Source of the DNA: Rhodopseudomonas sp.
Lineage (GTDB): Bacteria; Pseudomonadota; Alphaproteobacteria; Rhizobiales; Xanthobacteraceae
Assembly: GCF_013377015.1 (NCBI RefSeq)
Contig: NZ_JACABA010000002.1
Coordinates: 669,228 to 733,227, forward strand
DNA length: 64,000 nt
Reading direction: 5' to 3'
Made by a program: the position numbers and the translations under genes. Positions 26,830 to 34,816 of the stretch are shown here, piece by piece. The first letter of the stretch is position 1. Every line of letters begins with the position of its first letter. The notes under the pieces were generated by a model. That model worked only from the letters and a program-made list of their open reading frames with translations. It was not told the DNA's origin and made no database searches.

Positions 26830-27236
26830 CAGCCCCTCCTGCGTGCACGATTCCGATCGTCAGACTCGACGTGGTGATTTGACATCGCGATTCGACTTGG
26901 CGGCCCTTGCCGGCCTGCATCGCCGCAGACTCGGCCTCTCCTCCGCGTCGTCATCGCTTGGTGATCGTAGTCGAGGCGTCCGACGTCAGACTCAAGGTAA
27001 CAGTGTCGCGCGCTTCGGTGGGCGTTACCAGCCAATTGTGGCGCGCAAGCCATACAACTAACCGCCGATGCCGTGGCGCCGAGCGCCATCGCTGACGGCG
27101 GCGAACGGTTGCAGCGCAATGCCCGGGTATTTCAACACCAGGTCGGCATAAGCGGGCCGTGCCCGTGCTGCCACGCAGCCGTCATGCTGCGGTGTGATAT
27201 ACGCTCCGCGATGTCCGCCACTGCTGGGAGCCCGCC
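26830..27236. other. Divergent intergenic region
   Basis: About 400 bases between the lipase-like gene and the secreted phosphodiesterase gene, which point away from each other. Presumably both promoters lie here. I found no convincing small gene, RNA or repeat. Confidence 0.45.
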
Positions 27237-28478
27237 ATGCCTGTTGCCCTCTCGCTGAAACGCTGTTCCCTGCTGCTCGCGCTGGGACTGATCCAGATCG
27301 GATCGGCCCAGGCGCAAACCGCCGAGGCGCAACTCGGTCCGCGCCCGTTCTATCTGGTCGACAAGATGAAGGACGGACCGCTGAAGACCAAGCTCAGCCA
27401 GTGCAACGGCCCGTTCCGTCCGACCGTGTTTTCGATCGGCCACCGCGGCGCGGCGCTGCAGTTTCCCGAGCACAGCCGCGAATCCTATCAAGCGGCGGCG
27501 CGGATGGGCGCCGGCGTGATCGAATGCGACGTCACCTTCACCAAGGATCGCCAATTGGTGTGCCGACATTCGCAATGCGATCTGCACACCACCACCAACA
27601 TCCTGTCGATGCCGGCGCTGGCGGCGAAGTGCACGCAGCCGTTCAGCCCGGCCGATCCCGCGACCGGCAAGAAGGCGTCGGCGAAATGCTGCACCACCGA
27701 CATCACGCTGGCCGAATTCAAGACGCTGACGGCGAAGATGGACGCATCCAATCCCAACGCCACCACTGTCGCCGATTATCAGAACGCCACGCCGCGCTGG
27801 CGCACCGACCTCTATGCAAGTTCTGCCACGCTGATGACCCATGCCGAGAGCATCGCGCTGATCAAGAGCCTCGGCGCCAAATTCACCCCTGAGCTGAAAG
27901 CCCCCGAGGTGCCGATGCCGTTTGACGGCGACTACACCCAACAGGCCTACGCGACGCAGATGCTGGCGGAGTACAAGGCCGCGGGGATTCCGCCGCAGGA
28001 CGTGTTCGCGCAGAGTTTTTCGCTCGCCGACATCCTGTTCTGGATCAAAACCGAGCCGGAATTCGCGGCGCAGGCGGTCTATCTCGAGGACCGCTACGAG
28101 ACCAAGGGCCTCGATCCGAACAAACCGGAAAGCTGGAAGCCCTCGATGGCCGAGCTGAAGGCGCAGGGCGTCAAGATCCTGGCGCCGCCGATCTATCTGA
28201 TGCTGGCGCTCAACGCAGCCGGCGAGATCGTGCCGTCGGACTACGCCAAAGCGGCGAAGGCCGCCGGGCTCGACCTGATCGGCTGGTCGCTGGAACGCGA
28301 CGGCCCGCTACAGAAGGGCGGCGGTTTCTATCACTCCTCGGTCAAGGCGGCGATCGACCGCGACGGCGATACCCTGACCGTGCTCGACGTGCTGGCCCGC
28401 CAGGTCGGCATCCGCGCCATGTTTTCGGACTGGCCGGCGACGACGACGTTTTATGCGAATTGCATGGGATTGAAGTAG
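27237..28478 (+). CDS. Secreted glycerophosphodiester phosphodiesterase-family protein
   Basis: A 413-residue exported protein (signal peptide about residues 1-26, ending AQA). The GDPD TIM-barrel motifs are present: [14 protein letters not shown] (His and Arg, then Glu) and [18 protein letters not shown] (Glu, Asp and His). These residues bind calcium and hydrolyse glycerophosphodiesters to glycerol-3-phosphate and alcohol in the known enzymes. It is longer than the usual GDPD, with extra cysteines (AKCTQPF, AKCCTTD). TGGGAG lies six bases before ATG 27237. It stands alone. Confidence 0.87.
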   Translation: MPVALSLKRCSLLLALGLIQIGSAQAQTAEAQLGPRPFYLVDKMKDGPLKTKLSQCNGPFRPTVFSIGHRGAALQFPEHSRESYQAAARMGAGVIECDVTFTKDRQLVCRHSQCDLHTTTNILSMPALAAKCTQPFSPADPATGKKASAKCCTTDITLAEFKTLTAKMDASNPNATTVADYQNATPRWRTDLYASSATLMTHAESIALIKSLGAKFTPELKAPEVPMPFDGDYTQQAYATQMLAEYKAAGIPPQDVFAQSFSLADILFWIKTEPEFAAQAVYLEDRYETKGLDPNKPESWKPSMAELKAQGVKILAPPIYLMLALNAAGEIVPSDYAKAAKAAGLDLIGWSLERDGPLQKGGGFYHSSVKAAIDRDGDTLTVLDVLARQVGIRAMFSDWPATTTFYANCMGLK

Positions 28479-28847
28479 CCGCGTCGCCGGGGCCCGATCA
28501 GGCCTAACGGCGATCGCTCGCTGCGCCCTCCGCATCCGGAACGATGCGGGGGCTCCATCGCTGCCGCTGTGGCGTTAAAGTTAAGACAGCGAATGCGTTG
28601 ACGGCGGATCGATTCAACCAGATTGTCCGCAATCATTGGGGATGATCGCCATATTCCAGTCGCAGTGTCTCACGCTCCATTCTCGCTGGCAGCTTGCGCT
28701 ATTTCTCAAAGTCAAGAATGCCGTCGCCATGGTCGGCGCATCGAACGGCGTGCTCCGAAGCAAAGCCGGCGGTTCACTCGATTGGCTAGATCGGCATCCG
28801 GAAATTCGGAACCACGAGATCAGACTTTGCATATTTACGGATACACC
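28479..28847. other. Intergenic region without a clear gene
   Basis: About 370 bases before the SDR gene. A frame open from 28623 joins the SDR gene but its extra residues do not resemble the family, so I treat the stretch as non-coding. No terminator with a U tract is evident after the phosphodiesterase gene. Confidence 0.45.
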
Positions 28848-29708
28848 ATGACCCGTATCATTGCCGGCGCCGCGCGGAGATTCCGTCGTCATATGTTCGG
28901 ACCGTTGCCAGACGATCCCGCGCGGTTCGCTCGCCGTCGTTCGCCGGTTTCGATCGATCTGTCGCGCCGGGTCGCGCTGGTGACAGGCGCAACCGGCGAA
29001 CTCGGCCGCTCGATGACCCGCACCCTTGCGGCATGCGGAGCAAAGGTTGCCATTCACTATTATCGCTCGGGCGATGCGGCGCAGCAGCTCTGCGATCAGC
29101 TCACGGCCAGCGGCGCCGATGCCTGCGTGGTGCAGGGCGACATAGCCGACATCAAGGCTGTCGAAGCAATGCGGGACCAGATCGAGGCGACGCTGGGATC
29201 GGTCGATATCGTGATCAACAATGCCGTCACCTGGTTCGAGGAAGGACCTGTCGTGGACCAGGACGCCGACCAGTTCGATCGCGTGTTCCGCTCGTCGGTT
29301 CTGCAGGTCTGGGCCACCGCACGGGTGTTTTCGCAGCCGATGAAGGACCAAGGCTGGGGTCGGATCATTTCGCTCGGCACCGAGGTGACCAGCCAGGCGC
29401 TGATCAACCGTGCGCCCTATACGGCGGCGAAATGCGCGATGGACGGCATGATGCGGTCGCTGGCGCGCGAGCTCGGCGAGCACGGCATCACCGTCAACCA
29501 GGTCGCGCCCGGATGGATGATCACCGACCGCGACCGCCGCGATCGCGACGAGGTGCAGCCTGAGTACGAGCGGGGTGTTGCGCTCAGGCGACGCGGCTAT
29601 GATCAGGACGTCGCCAATCTGACCGCGTTCCTGGCCTCGGACCTCGCCGCGTTCATCACCGGCGTTCGCGTGCCGGTCTGTGGCGGCAACGTCATGGTCG
29701 AGGCCTGA
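28848..29708 (+). CDS. SDR-family oxidoreductase
   Basis: About 286 residues. The nucleotide site is ALVTGATGELGRSM, and the active site has PYTAAKCAMDGMM (Tyr and Lys). The usual NNAG is NNAV. The residue 13 places before the tyrosine is threonine (SLGTEVTSQ) where most SDRs have serine, which may weaken or alter catalysis. HGITVNQVAPGWMIT and the C-terminal GVRVPVCGGNVMV are standard. ATG at 28848 is used; ATG at 28893 is possible. The substrate is not known. Confidence 0.8.
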   Translation: MTRIIAGAARRFRRHMFGPLPDDPARFARRRSPVSIDLSRRVALVTGATGELGRSMTRTLAACGAKVAIHYYRSGDAAQQLCDQLTASGADACVVQGDIADIKAVEAMRDQIEATLGSVDIVINNAVTWFEEGPVVDQDADQFDRVFRSSVLQVWATARVFSQPMKDQGWGRIISLGTEVTSQALINRAPYTAAKCAMDGMMRSLARELGEHGITVNQVAPGWMITDRDRRDRDEVQPEYERGVALRRRGYDQDVANLTAFLASDLAAFITGVRVPVCGGNVMVEA

Positions 29709-29862
29709 GACAGCGAATGCTTGCGCAGTCGAGCTGCGATGGGCGGCACGACCGAACCAGCCGCAGCCCGCGTGACGCGAATTGCGGTCGTCGGATCGTG
29801 GATCCTTCAGAGCTGGAACGCGGGTCAAGCCCGCGCAAGACTCAGCATCCTGGGCGGAGCAG

Positions 29863-30165
29863 GTGCGACGCAAGAAGTTACCATCCGTTCATCCCGGCGA
29901 AATCCTGCGCGAGGAATTCCTGCTGCCGATGGCGCTGTCGCCCTATGCAGTGACGCGCGCGTGCGCCGTGCCGCGTACCCGGATCAGAACGCGCCACGAA
30001 GAGACTCCAGTCACTGCCGACACCGCGGTGCGGCTGGCGAAATATTTCGGCACCACGCCGGCGTTCTGGATGATTCTGCAGACGCAATTCGATCTGGAAG
30101 TCACAGAGGACGGCACCGCCACTAATCTGAAGGGCATCAAGCCGGTGAGGCGAAGTCCTGCCTGA
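29863..30165 (+). CDS. HigA-like antitoxin (XRE family), no toxin partner
   Basis: About 100 residues from a GTG at 29863. The hallmark N-terminus is VHPGEILREEFLLPMALSPY, followed by a helix-turn-helix (AVTRACAVPRTRIRT) and TADTAVRLAKYFGTTPAFWM, all typical of HigA antidotes that bind DNA and block the HigB mRNA-cleaving toxin. HigB is normally the gene just upstream, but 29709-29862 has no HigB frame. The antitoxin is therefore an orphan or a free regulator. The ribosome site is poor. A decayed second copy lies at 30620-30806. Confidence 0.72.
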   Translation: MRRKKLPSVHPGEILREEFLLPMALSPYAVTRACAVPRTRIRTRHEETPVTADTAVRLAKYFGTTPAFWMILQTQFDLEVTEDGTATNLKGIKPVRRSPA

Positions 30166-30257
30166 TAGGGCCGTGCGGCCCGATTTATTGCAACGCAATG
30201 CGAAGATCTGTGTCAGCGTAGTTGGCTCTTAGGTTCGCTGCTTCCGAGCTGACACCG

Positions 30258-30422
30258 TCATTTCAGCGAACTGTTGATCGAGGCAAATCTGGTGTTGAGC
30301 TTGGTGCCGAGCCCGTTCACCGCCGAAATGATCGCCAACGAAATGCCCGCGGCGATCAGGCCGTATTCGATCGCGGTGGCACCGGATTCGTCCGCGACGA
30401 ATGCCTTGATGAGGTGGGTCAT
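30258..30422 (-). CDS. Flp-family type IVb pilin
   Basis: A 54-residue prepilin, MTHLIKAFVADESG followed by ATAIEYGLIAAGISLAIIS. The Gly-Ala junction with Glu five residues later is the TadV/CpaA processing site, and the hydrophobic segment is the assembly helix. Flp pilins build adhesive bundled fibres through the Tad machinery, none of which is encoded in this window. The product may be an extra pilin used by a distant tad locus. ATG at 30422 has GGAG upstream. Confidence 0.85.
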   Translation of the reverse strand: MTHLIKAFVADESGATAIEYGLIAAGISLAIISAVNGLGTKLNTRFASINSSLK

Positions 30423-30619
30423 GACGCAACTCCAGTCCTGTTGGCAAATCCCCCGCCGCGCGGCGGGAACGAAAGACGCCGATGAAGTCGCAAGGCCCGT
30501 GCCAAATCGCATCTCAGCGATCGCAGCGGCTTAGATGGTTAAGGATTGCTTGCGCGAGCGCGAGCGGAATCAAATGCCGAGACGATCGCGGACTAGCGGC
30601 AGAAATTGCCTCGGCAAAT

Positions 30620-30806
30620 GTATCTCGCAGCACCCGAATTGCACCGCGGTCGCGCCGCGCAAGGCTTGCGCTCGAACAGGACCCGCGCAACGCCGACACC
30701 GCGCTTCGGCTGTCCAATACATGGTGCTAAGCCGGCGTTCTGGATAAACCTGCAGACGCAAACGATCCGGAAGTCCCAGGACGGAGTTATCCAACCAGTG
30801 TGGTGA
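30620..30806 (+). pseudogene. Degraded second copy of the HigA-like gene
   Basis: The DNA from about 30690 repeats the second half of the gene at 29863-30165. One frame gives NADTALRLSNTW before a stop, and a shift gives GAKPAFWINLQTQTIRKSQ, matching TADTAVRLAKYFGTTPAFWM and LQTQFDLEVTED of the intact copy. A frameshift and a stop separate the pieces. The 5' limit of the similarity is uncertain. It looks like a dead toxin-antitoxin remnant. Confidence 0.65.
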
Positions 30807-30845
30807 AGTGCTACGCGACGGCGTCGTCGACGATTTCCTTTGTGA

Positions 30846-31103
30846 CTAAAATTTCGAACGCGCCGACTTGCCCTGCAGCATGCTCGCAATGCTCAAATCT
30901 TCGTCGATGTCCGGCCAGTGAATTCCCATCGGCATGATGTCGTAGTTGGCGCGCTGCGCGGGTGTCGCCTGAGCGAGGCGCGGATACCAGGCGAGCGGCG
31001 TGGCGATCCTGCGGCCGTCGCGCAAGGTCACGATCAATTCGGTCGCCGTGCATTCGACTGATTGCGCGCGCAGATCGCCGACATCAATTTCCAAGGTGCT
31101 CAT
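30846..31103 (-). CDS. DUF2442-family protein
   Basis: An 85-residue protein with the DUF2442 pattern: a short strand-rich start (LIVTLRDGRRIATPLAWYPRL) and IHWPDIDEDLSIASMLQG at the end. In many genomes a DUF2442 gene is paired with a DUF4160 gene in a toxin-antitoxin-like module. No DUF4160 frame is seen here, so it too may be a module remnant. It is near the orphan HigA and its pseudogene. Confidence 0.8.
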   Translation of the reverse strand: MSTLEIDVGDLRAQSVECTATELIVTLRDGRRIATPLAWYPRLAQATPAQRANYDIMPMGIHWPDIDEDLSIASMLQGKSARSKF

Positions 31104-31165
31104 TCAGGCATCCCATCCGGTCTGCTTGACGATGTCTCCCCGCGCGCCCCTGACCGATCGACGCG

Positions 31166-32698
31166 CTACAACGGCATATTGTCGTGCTTCTTGAACGGCA
31201 CCTCGACGTGCTTGTCCCTTAGCATCGCCAAGGCCCGCGCGATCCTTCGCCGCGTCGCGTGCGGCATGATCACGTCGTCGATATAGCCGCGCTCCGCGGC
31301 GATGAAGGGCGAGAGGAAGCGGTCCTCGTATTCCTTGGTGCGGGCGGCGATCTTGTCGGCGTCGCCGATGTCCTGGCGGAAGATGATTTCCACCGCGCCC
31401 TTGGCGCCCATCACGGCGATCTGCGCGGTCGGCCAGGCGTAGTTGATGTCGGCGCCGATTTCCTTCGAGGCCATCACGTCGAATGCACCGCCATAGGCCT
31501 TGCGCGTGATCACCGTGACCAGCGGCACGGTGCACTGCGAGAACGCGAACAACAATTTTGCGCCGTGCTTAATCAACCCGCCATATTCCTGCGCGGTGCC
31601 CGGCAGGAAGCCCGGCACGTCGACGAAAGTGACGATCGGAATATTGAAGGCGTCGCAGAAGCGGACAAACCGCGCCGCCTTGCGTGAGGCGTCGCTATCG
31701 AGAACGCCGGCCAGCACCATCGGCTGGTTGGCGACGAAGCCGACGGTGCGGCCGGCGATGCGGCCGAAGCCGGTGACGATGTTCTTGGCGAAGGATTCCG
31801 ACAATTCGAAGAAGTCGCCCTCGTCGACGACTTTCAGGATCAGCTCCTTCATGTCGTAGGGCTTGTTCGGATTGTCCGGGATCAGGGTGTCGAGCGAAAA
31901 ATCCTCACGCTCGATGTCGTCGAAGCTCGGCCATTCCGGCACGCCGTCGGTCGAGTTCGACGGCAGGAAATCCAGCAGGCGCCGCATCTGCAGCAGGGTC
32001 TCGACGTCGTTTTCGAAGGCACCGTCGGCAATCGACGAGCGGGTGGCGTGAATCGAGGCGCCGCCGAGCTCTTCCGCGGTGACCACTTCGTTGGTGACGG
32101 TCTTCACCACGTCGGGACCGGTGACGAACATGTAGCTGGTGTTCTTCACCATGAAGATGAAGTCGGTCATCGCCGGCGCGTAGACGTCGCCGCCGGCGCA
32201 GGGGCCCATGATGACGCTGATCTGCGGGATCACGCCCGAGGCCTGCACCACCCGGCGGAACACGTAGGAATAGCCCGCGAGCGCCGCGACGCCCTCCTGG
32301 ATCCGCGCGCCGCCGGCGTCATACAGGCCGATGATCGGCGCCCGCGCCTTCAGCGCCATGTCCTGGATCTTGGTGATCTTGGCGGCATGGGTCTCCGACA
32401 GCGAGCCGCCGAACACTGTGAAGTCTTTCGCGAACACGAAGGTCTTGCGGCCGTTGACGGTGCCCCAGCCGGTGACGACGCCGTCGCCGGGGATCTTGGA
32501 GTTCTCCATTCCGAATTCGGTCGAGCGATGCTGAACGAACATGTCCATCTCTTCGAACGAGTGCTTGTCGAGCAGCAGGTCAATGCGCTCGCGCGCGGTC
32601 AGCCTGCCGCGGTTGTGCTGCGCGTCGATGCGCTTCTCACCGCCGCCGAGTTTCGCCGCCGCCCGCCGATCGTCGAGTGCTTCCAGGATGTGTTTCAT
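31166..32698 (-). CDS. pccB: Propionyl-CoA carboxylase beta subunit
   Basis: A 510-residue carboxyltransferase. It transfers CO2 from biotin to propionyl-CoA, giving methylmalonyl-CoA, as part of an alpha6-beta6 cytosolic complex. The sequence shows [40 protein letters not shown] and [16 protein letters not shown], with [16 protein letters not shown] forming the oxyanion and acyl-CoA pocket. Length fits PccB exactly. ATG at 32698 has GGAG four bases upstream; an earlier frame start adds 25 non-family residues. The biotin subunit pccA is not in the window; the gene stands alone. Confidence 0.95.
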   Translation of the reverse strand: MKHILEALDDRRAAAKLGGGEKRIDAQHNRGRLTARERIDLLLDKHSFEEMDMFVQHRSTEFGMENSKIPGDGVVTGWGTVNGRKTFVFAKDFTVFGGSLSETHAAKITKIQDMALKARAPIIGLYDAGGARIQEGVAALAGYSYVFRRVVQASGVIPQISVIMGPCAGGDVYAPAMTDFIFMVKNTSYMFVTGPDVVKTVTNEVVTAEELGGASIHATRSSIADGAFENDVETLLQMRRLLDFLPSNSTDGVPEWPSFDDIEREDFSLDTLIPDNPNKPYDMKELILKVVDEGDFFELSESFAKNIVTGFGRIAGRTVGFVANQPMVLAGVLDSDASRKAARFVRFCDAFNIPIVTFVDVPGFLPGTAQEYGGLIKHGAKLLFAFSQCTVPLVTVITRKAYGGAFDVMASKEIGADINYAWPTAQIAVMGAKGAVEIIFRQDIGDADKIAARTKEYEDRFLSPFIAAERGYIDDVIMPHATRRRIARALAMLRDKHVEVPFKKHDNMPL

Positions 32699-32993
32699 GT
32701 GCTCCAGCCGCGCTATTGGTGTCGTTTGTCCCGCCGCATGCGTGCCCCGGTTTTGCCGGGTTCGCCGCAACAATCAAGGCTTTCTAACACGGGGTATTCA
32801 AGTGTGGAAACGCTGTTGCGGCCGTCCCGGATAGCCAATTCGGCCGATTGCTGCGACGGCTTCGCGGTCACCGGACACCGCGGCGCGGCGCGGCAGGCCG
32901 TGCCTTTCAAAACTGCATCGCATCGCTGCGCCAACGCCATGGCGCAGCGCAGCGATGCGCCCTATATCGCAAGTCCGCGCAGGAGGACCACGC

Positions 32994-33419
32994 ATGATCG
33001 CCAACCCGACAATCCCGACCAGTGCCGGCGCGGTCAGCGGCGGCGTCCGCACGCTGATGCGGCTGGAAGGCGCGGCGTTGTTCTTCGGCCCGTCGCTGTT
33101 CTATCTGATCTCGGATGCGCCCTGGGAGCTGTACGCGCTGCTGTTCTTCGCCCCGGACCTCGGCCTGCTCGGCTATCTGATCGGCCCGCGGACCGGCGCG
33201 ATCACCTACAATGCGCTGCATTCCACCATCGGCCCGCTGCTGCTGGCGGCCGCCGGCGTGATCCTGCTGTGGCCGAGTGCCGGCCCGATCGCGCTGATCT
33301 GGCTGGCGCATATCGGCTTCGACCGGGTGTTCGGCTTCGGCCTGAAATATGCCGCCGGCTTCAAGCTCACCCATCTCGGCCGACTCGGCAGGGACATGGG
33401 GAACTCGCATTCTGATTGA
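32994..33419 (+). CDS. DUF4260-family membrane protein
   Basis: A 141-residue protein with about four hydrophobic helices (LEGAALFFGPSLFYLISD, ELYALLFFAPDLGLLGYLIG, TIGPLLLAAAGVILLWP, ALIWLAHIGFDRVFGFGLKY). The GPSLFYL...LLFFAPDLG.LGYL pattern and IGFDRVFGFGLKY are the DUF4260 signature. No function is known. AGGAGG at 32981-32986 gives a strong start at 32994. It ends against a palindrome that separates it from the convergent beta-lactamase gene. Confidence 0.85.
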   Translation: MIANPTIPTSAGAVSGGVRTLMRLEGAALFFGPSLFYLISDAPWELYALLFFAPDLGLLGYLIGPRTGAITYNALHSTIGPLLLAAAGVILLWPSAGPIALIWLAHIGFDRVFGFGLKYAAGFKLTHLGRLGRDMGNSHSD

Positions 33420-33424
33420 GCATG

Positions 33425-33455
33425 ATCCCGAAAACCGGCAAGCACTTTTCGGGAT
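33425..33455. repeat. Short palindromic repeat between convergent genes
   Basis: ATCCCGAAAA (33425-33434) pairs perfectly with TTTTCGGGAT (33446-33455) around an 11-base loop. The A/T ends make it a plausible bidirectional terminator for the DUF4260 and beta-lactamase genes. The same core resembles a short intergenic repeat frequent in Rhizobiales; copy number cannot be judged here. Confidence 0.7.
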
Positions 33456-33466
33456 TATGCCCTCAC

Positions 33467-34285
33467 TCACAGCGCGCCGATCTCGGCGAGGCATTGCTGC
33501 GCCAGCGTCATCCGCAAGCCGATATGGCTCGGTTCGCGGACGTCGAGGTTGAGCGCGAACACGGTCTGCTCCTTGCCCTTCTCGGCCCAGCCGACCAGCC
33601 AGCCCAGCGACGGTTTGCCGAGCTCGGCGCCGAGCAACCCGCTCTTGGCGCGGATGATCGCGTCGCCGACCTTGGTCACCGGCAGGATGTCGCGCACCAG
33701 ATCCTGGCTGCGTTTGGAGATCGGCAGCGCGCCGCGCCGCAACCGGTCGAGGAAATCGATCTGCTGGATCGGATCGATCCGCAAATCGCCGGTGAGCCAG
33801 AACTGATCGATGCCGCCGCCGATGCGGCGATTGCCGTAGTCCAGAAGCTCGACATATTTCTGCATCCGCTCGGGGCCGATCCGGCGCGCGATCTCCTGAT
33901 ACACCGGCACCGCTGAGGCGGCGATCGCGCTGCGCAGCGTGTGGTCGCGATTCCACGCTTCGATACTGCGCGTGACGCCGTCCCACTTGAACACGTCCTT
34001 GTCAGGATCGCCGACCACGCCAGTTTCCAGCGCGATCAGCGAGTTCGGAATCTTGAAGGTCGAGGCCGGCAGAAACCCCTGCCCCGACCGCTCGGTGTCG
34101 CTGGCGATGATCAGATAGTCGTCGGTCTTATAGCCGACGAAAGTGCCGACGGTGCCTTCGTCGGCAAACCGCTTGGCGAGACTGCCGCGAATCTCGCTGC
34201 GCGGTGGCGCCACCTCGGCGACAAGCCGCGACGGCAGCAGCGCGGCCGCAGCGCAGAGCCCGAGAGCGTGACGGCGAGTGATCAT
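33467..34285 (-). CDS. Class D (OXA-type) beta-lactamase
   Basis: A 272-residue serine beta-lactamase. Active-site motifs are all present: STFK (Ser75 to Lys78, the lysine expected to be carboxylated), SAV (124-126), YGN (150-152), FWL with Trp163, and KSG (214-216). It would acylate and hydrolyse penicillins in the periplasm. The signal segment MITRRHALGLCAAAALL has twin arginines and resembles a Tat signal. It stands alone, with no mobile element, so it appears to be a resident chromosomal gene. The resistance spectrum cannot be read from sequence. Confidence 0.9.
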   Translation of the reverse strand: MITRRHALGLCAAAALLPSRLVAEVAPPRSEIRGSLAKRFADEGTVGTFVGYKTDDYLIIASDTERSGQGFLPASTFKIPNSLIALETGVVGDPDKDVFKWDGVTRSIEAWNRDHTLRSAIAASAVPVYQEIARRIGPERMQKYVELLDYGNRRIGGGIDQFWLTGDLRIDPIQQIDFLDRLRRGALPISKRSQDLVRDILPVTKVGDAIIRAKSGLLGAELGKPSLGWLVGWAEKGKEQTVFALNLDVREPSHIGLRMTLAQQCLAEIGAL

Positions 34286-34393
34286 CGTGGCACCGTGCGT
34301 TGTGAGGAGATTGAGGATGTCGCGAGGCATCGTGGTGAAACGATGACGCCGCTAACTGAACTTCGGGCGTGTCGCTAACCTATCACGCTCGAT

Positions 34394-34510
34394 GTCATTC
34401 CGGGGCGCGAGCCCACCGGGCGAGCGAACCCGGAATCTTGCGGCAAGGCCAAGCGCTTCAGCGAGATTCCGGGTTCGCTCACAGCGGAGCTGTTCGCGCC
34501 CCGGAATGAC
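34394..34510. repeat. Palindromic intergenic repeat, GTCATTCCGGGG type
   Basis: It begins GTCATTCCGGGG and ends CCCCGGAATGAC. Inner arms GCGAACCCGGAATC and GATTCCGGGTTCGC pair with each other. The same structure with different inner loops is at 43629-43765, so this is a second dispersed family, distinct from the CGTCATTGCGAG type. Confidence 0.82.
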
Positions 34511-34552
34511 GCCGTACTTGGTGTCGCGCGCACAACTCACTGCAACGATGAT

Positions 34553-34816
34553 CTACCGCGCCCGCCCCGACAGCCGCAGTACGAACACCAGCACTTCTGC
34601 CACCGCCTTGTACAGCTCGGCCGGGATTTCGTCGCCGAGCTCGACATTGGACAGCGCGCCGGCCAGCACCTCGTTTTCCTCGATCGGAATGTCGTGCGCC
34701 TTCGCCACTTCGATGATCTTGGCGCCGATCGTGCCTTTGCCCTTGGCGACGACGCGCGGCGCGCCGGAGTGATCGTAGTGCAGCGCGACCGCGAGTTGAT
34801 TCTTGTCCACGGTCAT
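34553..34816 (-). CDS. FlhB/YscU C-terminal-domain-like protein
   Basis: An 87-residue soluble protein that equals the cytoplasmic tail of the export switch FlhB (QLAVALHYDHSG, RVVAKGKGTIGAKIIEVA, IPIEENEVLAGAL). It begins just where FlhB would have NPTH, and that autocleavage motif is replaced by KNQL. There is no membrane part. Such stand-alone tails are often adjacent to FliK-like genes. The start overlaps the stop of the FliK-like gene (ATGA at 34813-34816), so the two are coupled and probably interact in flagellar substrate switching. Confidence 0.85.
   Translation of the reverse strand: MTVDKNQLAVALHYDHSGAPRVVAKGKGTIGAKIIEVAKAHDIPIEENEVLAGALSNVELGDEIPAELYKAVAEVLVFVLRLSGRAR

Noticed and set aside
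29709-29862. A HigB toxin gene upstream of HigA
   Set aside because: No frame of toxin length or with HigB-like residues is present in the gap.
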